A DNA stretch of 11,181 bases from an uncultured bacterium (GTDB lineage: Bacteria; Bacillota_A; Clostridia; Oscillospirales; Oscillospiraceae). Shown here piece by piece: positions 6,849-11,181 of this stretch (positions are counted from its first letter, which is position 1; each line of letters begins with the position of its first letter). The notes below the pieces were generated by a model, which made no database searches, had not been told where the DNA came from, and saw only the letters and a program-made list of their open reading frames with translations. The DNA is taken from NCBI GenBank assembly GCA_905214605.1, contig CAJMMY010000018.1:1-11181 (forward strand), read 5' to 3'. A program made the translations under genes and the position numbers.

Positions 6849-8207
6849 ATGAATATTGTAATTGCAGGTGCCGGTAAGGTCGGATATTCTCTGGCCAAGC
6901 AGCTTTCCATGAAAAAGCATAACGTGACGATTATTGATTCCAGCGAGGAGCGGATTGACTATGTGACCTCTAATCTGGACGTAATGGCCATTGTGGGCAA
7001 CGGCGCCAGTTATGAGATTCAGCGGTCTGCAGGGGTGGAGCATGCCAATCTGCTGATTGCGGCCACCAGCTTGGACGAAGTGAACATTCTGTGCTGCATT
7101 GTGGCAAAAAAGCTGGGTGTGCCTCACACCATTGCCCGTGTGCGGAATCCGGAGTATGCCAAGCAGGTGGTGTTCCTGCGGGACGAGCTGGGTTTGTCCA
7201 TGTCGGTCAACCCGGAGCAGGCTACGGCGGAAGAAATTTCCCGGGTCATTCGATTCCCCTCGGCCAGTAAGGTTGAGCCCTTTGCCAAGGGGAAGGCGGA
7301 AATGGTGGAGCTGCGTTTGCAGCCCAATAATCCCTTGTGTGGGATGTCCGTCAGCGAGATTCACCCGAAATTTAAGGTGAAGGTGCTGCTGTCCGTGGTG
7401 GAGCGGGGTGGCCGGGCGATGATTCCCAGCGGCGATTTTGTGCTGCAGGCCAATGACCGGATTTCCATTGTGGGCAGCCCCGTGGAGCAGGAACGGTTTT
7501 CCTGCATGATTGGTCTGAAAAAGAACCGTGTGCGGAATGTGATTATTGTGGGCGCCGGTAAAATTACGGTATATCTGGCAGAGCAGCTGCTGTCCATGGG
7601 CGTACATGTGAAAATCATCGAGCAGAAACGGGAAAAATGTCTGGACATCAAAAATAAGCTGTACAAAGCGACGGTCATTTGCGGCGACGGCACCAAACCG
7701 GACGTGCTGATGGAAGAGGGATTGGCTGAGGCAGACGCGGTGGTCGCTCTGACCGGCATGGACGAGAGCAACATTATTATTTCCATTTATGCCAAAACCG
7801 CCAGCGACGCACTGGTCATTGCCAAGGTTAATGAAATGCATTTTGATGCGGTTTTGGAGCAGAGCGGCATTGATACCACTGTGCAGCCCTCCGGTATTAC
7901 CGCGCAGCGGATTGTTCACTATGTCCGAGCCATGGCAAACAGCAAGAGCAGCACCATGGAAACCTTGTATTTGCTCAATGACGGAAGTGTGGAGGCCATT
8001 CAGTTTAAGGTGAAAGGCGACGGAGAATTAGCCGGTCGGAGCATCAAAGACCTGCCCATTCGGTCCGGTGTTCAGATTTCTGCCATTCTCCGGGGCGGCA
8101 AGTGTCTGATTCCCGGTGGTCATGACGTGATTCAGCGGGAAGACGATGTGATTATTGTCACCACCCGGCACGATATTGTGACATTGAGCGATATTTTGGA
8201 AAGGTAA
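6849..8207 (+). CDS. trkA: TrkA, regulatory subunit of the Trk potassium uptake system
   Basis: The 452-residue protein has the tandem layout of full-length TrkA: RCK_N (1 to about 135), RCK_C (about 150-220), a second RCK_N (about 228-350) and a second RCK_C (about 375-450). It sits on the cytoplasmic face of TrkH and gates K+ flow in response to nucleotides. The first Rossmann fold begins with GAGKVG (7-12) and has an acidic residue after strand 2 (VTIIDSSEERI), the pattern for NAD(H). The second has GAGKIT (235-240), where threonine replaces the third glycine, and VKIIEQKREK. A strong AGGAGG at 6833-6838 lies 10 bases before the ATG. TrkH follows 13 bases downstream. A TATAAT at 6801-6806 lacks a -35, so I do not call a promoter. 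Confidence 0.96.
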   Translation: MNIVIAGAGKVGYSLAKQLSMKKHNVTIIDSSEERIDYVTSNLDVMAIVGNGASYEIQRSAGVEHANLLIAATSLDEVNILCCIVAKKLGVPHTIARVRNPEYAKQVVFLRDELGLSMSVNPEQATAEEISRVIRFPSASKVEPFAKGKAEMVELRLQPNNPLCGMSVSEIHPKFKVKVLLSVVERGGRAMIPSGDFVLQANDRISIVGSPVEQERFSCMIGLKKNRVRNVIIVGAGKITVYLAEQLLSMGVHVKIIEQKREKCLDIKNKLYKATVICGDGTKPDVLMEEGLAEADAVVALTGMDESNIIISIYAKTASDALVIAKVNEMHFDAVLEQSGIDTTVQPSGITAQRIVHYVRAMANSKSSTMETLYLLNDGSVEAIQFKVKGDGELAGRSIKDLPIRSGVQISAILRGGKCLIPGGHDVIQREDDVIIVTTRHDIVTLSDILER

Positions 8208-8220
8208 CGGATTGGATTAA

Positions 8221-9663
8221 ATGAACTTTCGCATGATTTCTCAAGTGTTGGGCCGTGTGGTCGCGCTTGAGGCTATGTTGCTGTTGATTCCCATGGTGGT
8301 TTCCGTGGGATACGGAGAGCATTTTGCTCATTTTGCCATTACCAGCTTGATTGCATTGGCTCTGGCAGGTTTTCTGATGCGTTGGCGGCCGACCACCAGA
8401 GATTTCTATGCCCGGGACGGTTTTGTGACCGTGGCAGCCTCGTGGGTGACGCTGTCTCTGATTGGTGCGCTGCCCTTTGTGCTCAGCGGTGAGATTCCCA
8501 ACTACATTGACGCTGTGTTTGAAACGATTTCCGGCTTTACCACCACCGGCGCAAGCATTGTGCCGGACGTTGAGGCACTGAGCCACGGCATCCATCTGTG
8601 GCGCGTGCTGACCATCTGGGTCGGCGGTATGGGCGTTCTGGTGTTCGTGATGTTCGTTGTGCCACTGTCGGAAGAACATTCCATGCACATCATGCGGGCG
8701 GAAATGCCCGGACCTACCATCGGCAAGCTGGTGCCCCGAATCCGCAATACCGCAATGCTGCTGTATGTGATTTACGCAGCGATGACCGTGTTGATGGTGC
8801 TGCTGCTGCGTGTGGGCGGCTTGAATTGGTTTGATTCCTTTATTCACGCATTGAGTACCGCAGGTACCGGCGGATTTTCCAACGAGGCCAGCAGCGTGGC
8901 TGGGTTCAACAGCCCCTATCTGGAGGCTGTGGTTGGTGTGTTTGCCCTGCTGTTCGGCGTGAACTTCAATATGTATTATTTCATTTTGATTCGCCGCTTC
9001 CGGGACATTCTTCACAACGGGGAACTTTGGGCTTACATCGCCATTGTGGCAGCGGCAATTCTCACGATGACCGTCAGTCTGACCCATTTCTACGGTAGCG
9101 CTCTGACGGCGTTCCGGTATGCAGGATTTCAGGTGGCGTCGATTATCACCACCACCGGTCATGTCACGGCAAACTACGACCTTTGGCCTATGTATCCCAA
9201 GTTTGTGCTGTTTCTGCTGATGATTATCGGCGGCTGCGCCGGCAGTACCAGCGGCGGTATTAAAATTTCCCGTGTGCTGATTTTGATGAAAACCGTGCGG
9301 AACGAGATTCATCACCAGAACAACCCCCGCGCCATTCATGTGGTGCGGCTGAATGACGCACCCATTTCCCGGGATGTGCAGCACAGCACCTTGATTTTCC
9401 TGGCGCTGTATCTGCTGCTGATTCTGGGTGGGACGCTGCTGCTGACGCTGAACGATATGGATTTTACATCGACCCTTACGGCGGTGGTTTCCTGCACCGG
9501 CAACGTGGGTCCGGCATTCGGCATTGCAGGTCCCGTGGGCAGTTATTCCGGATTTTCTTATTTTTCCAAGCTGGTGCTGTCTGTATGCATGCTGATGGGC
9601 CGTTTGGAGATTCTTCCCATTGTTATGTTAATCAGCCCGTCTACGTGGAGACGGAGCGCCTGA
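8221..9663 (+). CDS. trkH: TrkH family potassium channel subunit
   Basis: The 480-residue membrane protein is the K+-translocating partner of TrkA, and the length is normal for TrkH (483 in E. coli). The four pore loops of the SKT superfamily are visible: FTTTGAS (106-112), STAGTGGFS (212-220), ITTTGHVTANYDLWP (from 309) and SCTGNVGPAFG (424-434), each with filter glycines. GGCAGSTSGGIKISR, after the third loop, is the gating-loop region typical of TrkH/KtrB. The ribosome binding site is poor, with only GGATTGGA before the ATG, so translation probably depends on ribosomes finishing trkA 13 bases upstream. A GC-rich hairpin follows, and the gene converges on tsf. Confidence 0.96.
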   Translation: MNFRMISQVLGRVVALEAMLLLIPMVVSVGYGEHFAHFAITSLIALALAGFLMRWRPTTRDFYARDGFVTVAASWVTLSLIGALPFVLSGEIPNYIDAVFETISGFTTTGASIVPDVEALSHGIHLWRVLTIWVGGMGVLVFVMFVVPLSEEHSMHIMRAEMPGPTIGKLVPRIRNTAMLLYVIYAAMTVLMVLLLRVGGLNWFDSFIHALSTAGTGGFSNEASSVAGFNSPYLEAVVGVFALLFGVNFNMYYFILIRRFRDILHNGELWAYIAIVAAAILTMTVSLTHFYGSALTAFRYAGFQVASIITTTGHVTANYDLWPMYPKFVLFLLMIIGGCAGSTSGGIKISRVLILMKTVRNEIHHQNNPRAIHVVRLNDAPISRDVQHSTLIFLALYLLLILGGTLLLTLNDMDFTSTLTAVVSCTGNVGPAFGIAGPVGSYSGFSYFSKLVLSVCMLMGRLEILPIVMLISPSTWRRSA

Positions 9664-9683
9664 TAGGCAGTCCAGTAAATATG

Positions 9684-9716
9684 AAACGGCACCGCAATCA
9701 AAACGCGGTGCCGTTT
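9684..9716 (+). terminator. Hairpin after trkH, probable terminator
   Basis: A perfect 12-base-pair GC-rich stem (9684-9695 with 9705-9716) encloses a nine-base AT-rich loop, starting 20 bases after the trkH stop. Only three Ts close the stem and the following bases (GCTATATG) are not T-rich, so it is not a textbook terminator. It may work in both directions. Confidence 0.6.
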
Positions 9717-9758
9717 GCTATATGAAAATATCATTTCCGGAGTTGAGAAAATCGGATC

Positions 9759-9794
9759 AAAAAACAGCCTGTACCAAAACGGTACAGGCTGTTT
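9759..9794 (-). terminator. Rho-independent terminator of the rpsB-tsf operon
   Basis: Read on the minus strand, a perfect 14-base-pair stem (9781-9794 with 9762-9775) with loop GTTTT runs into six Ts (9764-9759). It lies 22 bases past the tsf stop codon. Confidence 0.92.
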
Positions 9795-9816
9795 GAAATT
9801 CAGGGGAGAGGGGAGA

Positions 9817-10755
9817 TTACTTGCCGTTAACCAGCTTTTCAACCTCAGCTGCCAGATCGTCCTGACGCTTTTCGATGCCCTCGCCGGTAGCGAAACGCAC
9901 AAAGCCGGTCACTCTGATCTCGCCGCCGCACTGCTTAGCAACCTCAGCAACGTGCTTCTCCACGGAGATCTTGTTCTCCTTCACGAAAGCCTGCTGCAGG
10001 AGGCAGTTCTCTTCGTAGTACTTGCCAACGCGGCCCATGACCATCTTCTCGATGATTGCTTCGGGCTTGGGTTTCGCAGCGGTCTTGTTCTCTTCGATTG
10101 CCTGAATCATCAGGATTTCTTTTTCCTTATCCAGCACTTCGGGAGCAACATCGCTCTTGTCCAGATAAGTGGGGTTCATTGCAGCGATCTGCATAGCAAT
10201 GTCCTTGCCCAGCTCGATGACTTCTGCCTTCTCAGCCAGACCTTCACCAACAGCCATGTTCACCAGAACGCCGATTTTGCCGCCTGCGTGGATGTAGGGA
10301 ACGGTCAGACCGTCAGCGTAACGTGCAAAGCGACGAACGTGAATGTTCTCACCGATGACCAGAACCTTATCGTTCTGCTCGTCCTGTACACTGTGGCCTG
10401 CGCCGGGGAACTGGCAAGCCAGCAGAGCTTCCAGATCAGCGGGGTTCTCTTTTGCAACCACAGTTGCAACACCCTTAACGTATTCCACAAACAGCTCGTT
10501 TCTGGCCACGAAGTCAGACTCTGCATTGACTTCCACGACTACGCCGATGCCGTCAATCACAGCAGCGTAGCTCATGCCTTCAGCAGCAATGCGGCCGGCC
10601 TTCTTCTGAGCAGCAGCCAGACCCTTCTCGCGCAGCCATTCTACAGCCTTGTCCATATCGCCGTCAGCCTCGACCAGAGCCTTTTTGCAGTCCATCATGC
10701 CGACGCCGGTCATCTCACGCAGATTCTTAATATCTGCAGCGGTAAAAGATGCCAT
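9817..10755 (-). CDS. tsf: Elongation factor Ts
   Basis: The 312-residue cytoplasmic protein is the nucleotide exchange factor that regenerates EF-Tu-GTP during translation. The N-terminal UBA-like domain is clear: IKNLREMTGVGMMDCKKAL, then a KAVEWLREKG helix. Next comes the core domain with NAESDFVARNELF, where SDF stands for the usual TDF that contacts EF-Tu. GENIHVRRFARY and the later IHAGGKIGVLVNM continue the core fold. The product is somewhat longer than E. coli EF-Ts (283), as expected for a Firmicutes member. An AGGAGG on the minus strand (10769-10764) lies eight bases before the ATG. The gene starts 34 bases after rpsB with no promoter or terminator between, so both are transcribed together. 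Confidence 0.98.
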   Translation of the reverse strand: MASFTAADIKNLREMTGVGMMDCKKALVEADGDMDKAVEWLREKGLAAAQKKAGRIAAEGMSYAAVIDGIGVVVEVNAESDFVARNELFVEYVKGVATVVAKENPADLEALLACQFPGAGHSVQDEQNDKVLVIGENIHVRRFARYADGLTVPYIHAGGKIGVLVNMAVGEGLAEKAEVIELGKDIAMQIAAMNPTYLDKSDVAPEVLDKEKEILMIQAIEENKTAAKPKPEAIIEKMVMGRVGKYYEENCLLQQAFVKENKISVEKHVAEVAKQCGGEIRVTGFVRFATGEGIEKRQDDLAAEVEKLVNGK

Positions 10756-10789
10756 TTTCGCTTCCTCCTATTCGATTTCTGAGTTTGAA

Positions 10790-11181
10790 TTATTCAGCTG
10801 CGGAAACTTCCTCAGCTGCAGCAGTCTCTTCTGCCTCTGCATCCTGGCCCTGACGGCCTTCGATCACAGCGTTTGCCATGGTGGATGCAATCAGACGGAT
10901 GGCGCGGATAGCGTCATCGTTTGCGGGGATCACGTAGTCAACTTCGTCGGGGTCGCAGTTGGTGTCCACGATAGCAACAACGGGGATACCCAGTTTACGA
11001 GCCTCGGAAATTGCGTTGTGCTCCTTGCGGGGGTCAACAACGAACATAGCGCCGGGGAGCTTGTTCATCTTCTTCACGCCGCCCAGGTACTTCTCCAGCT
11101 TCTCCATCTCGGTCAGCAGCTTCATGACTTCCTTTTTGGGGAGCATGTCGAAGGTGCCGTCTTCCTGCATCTTCTTCAGCT
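10790..11181 (-). CDS. rpsB: 30S ribosomal protein S2, C-terminal part, cut by window end
   Basis: The frame is open through the right edge of the window, so the last 130 codons are seen and the start lies outside. Family signatures include [70 protein letters not shown] and TMANAVIEG, matching the S2 body that binds the 30S head-body junction. It ends with an acidic, alanine-rich tail ([17 protein letters not shown]), common in S2 of GC-richer Firmicutes. The tsf start codon lies 34 bases downstream, the standard rpsB-tsf order. Promoter and leader are outside the window, so S2-dependent autoregulation cannot be judged. Confidence 0.97.
   Translation of the reverse strand, partial: LKKMQEDGTFDMLPKKEVMKLLTEMEKLEKYLGGVKKMNKLPGAMFVVDPRKEHNAISEARKLGIPVVAIVDTNCDPDEVDYVIPANDDAIRAIRLIASTMANAVIEGRQGQDAEAEETAAAEEVSAAE

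Noticed and set aside
6723..9384. Long minus-strand open frames opposite trkA (6723-7919) and trkH (8158-9384)
   Set aside because: They mirror the codon bias of the real genes, are rich in His/Gln/Asn, and match nothing recognisable.
9679..9727. ATATGAAA repeated on both sides of the trkH hairpin, as target duplications of a tiny mobile element
   Set aside because: Eight AT-rich bases can match by chance and the enclosed 33 bases are explained as a hairpin.
9715..10782. Plus-strand open frame of 355 codons opposite tsf
   Set aside because: It is the antisense of EF-Ts, starts within a hairpin and covers the tsf terminator.

Overview
This window looks like chromosome of a spore-forming, Gram-positive Clostridia-type bacterium. 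It carries a SpoVB-like C-terminus and SpoIIE, strong AGGAGG ribosome binding sites, and sigma-A-like promoters. Base composition is moderately GC-rich. Together with protein wording typical of Oscillospirales, this suggests a gut Oscillospiraceae-like organism; that placement is an inference. There are ten protein-coding genes, two cut by the window edges. I see no RNA gene, CRISPR array, insertion sequence, phage gene or attachment site.

Left part (1-4312), sporulation and housekeeping, all on +. The end of a SpoVB/MurJ-type flippase is followed by a good promoter, mazG (tandem nucleotide pyrophosphohydrolase) and hup (HU), ending in a strong terminator. Next comes spoIIE, the membrane phosphatase that activates sigma-F in the forespore, preceded by a plausible promoter. 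Its stop codon overlaps the start of a 123-residue unknown protein with a C-terminal membrane segment. A hairpin terminator closes the unit. The yabP/yabQ/divIC-type genes that usually lie between hup and spoIIE are absent.

Middle part (4312-9716), a cation-transport unit, all on +. A promoter covered by an inverted repeat drives mgtE (Mg2+ channel). An AEC-family permease and trkA-trkH (K+ uptake regulator and channel) follow without an obvious terminator between them. These are probably one operon for Mg2+/K+ homeostasis plus export or uptake of an unknown organic anion. A GC-rich hairpin follows trkH.

Right part (9759-11181), on -: the conserved rpsB-tsf translation operon (ribosomal protein S2, cut by the window end, and EF-Ts), converging on trkH and ended by a textbook terminator.

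Most of the window is core-genome material. The least explained items are the small protein coupled to spoIIE, the dyad over the mgtE promoter, and the shortened hup-spoIIE interval.
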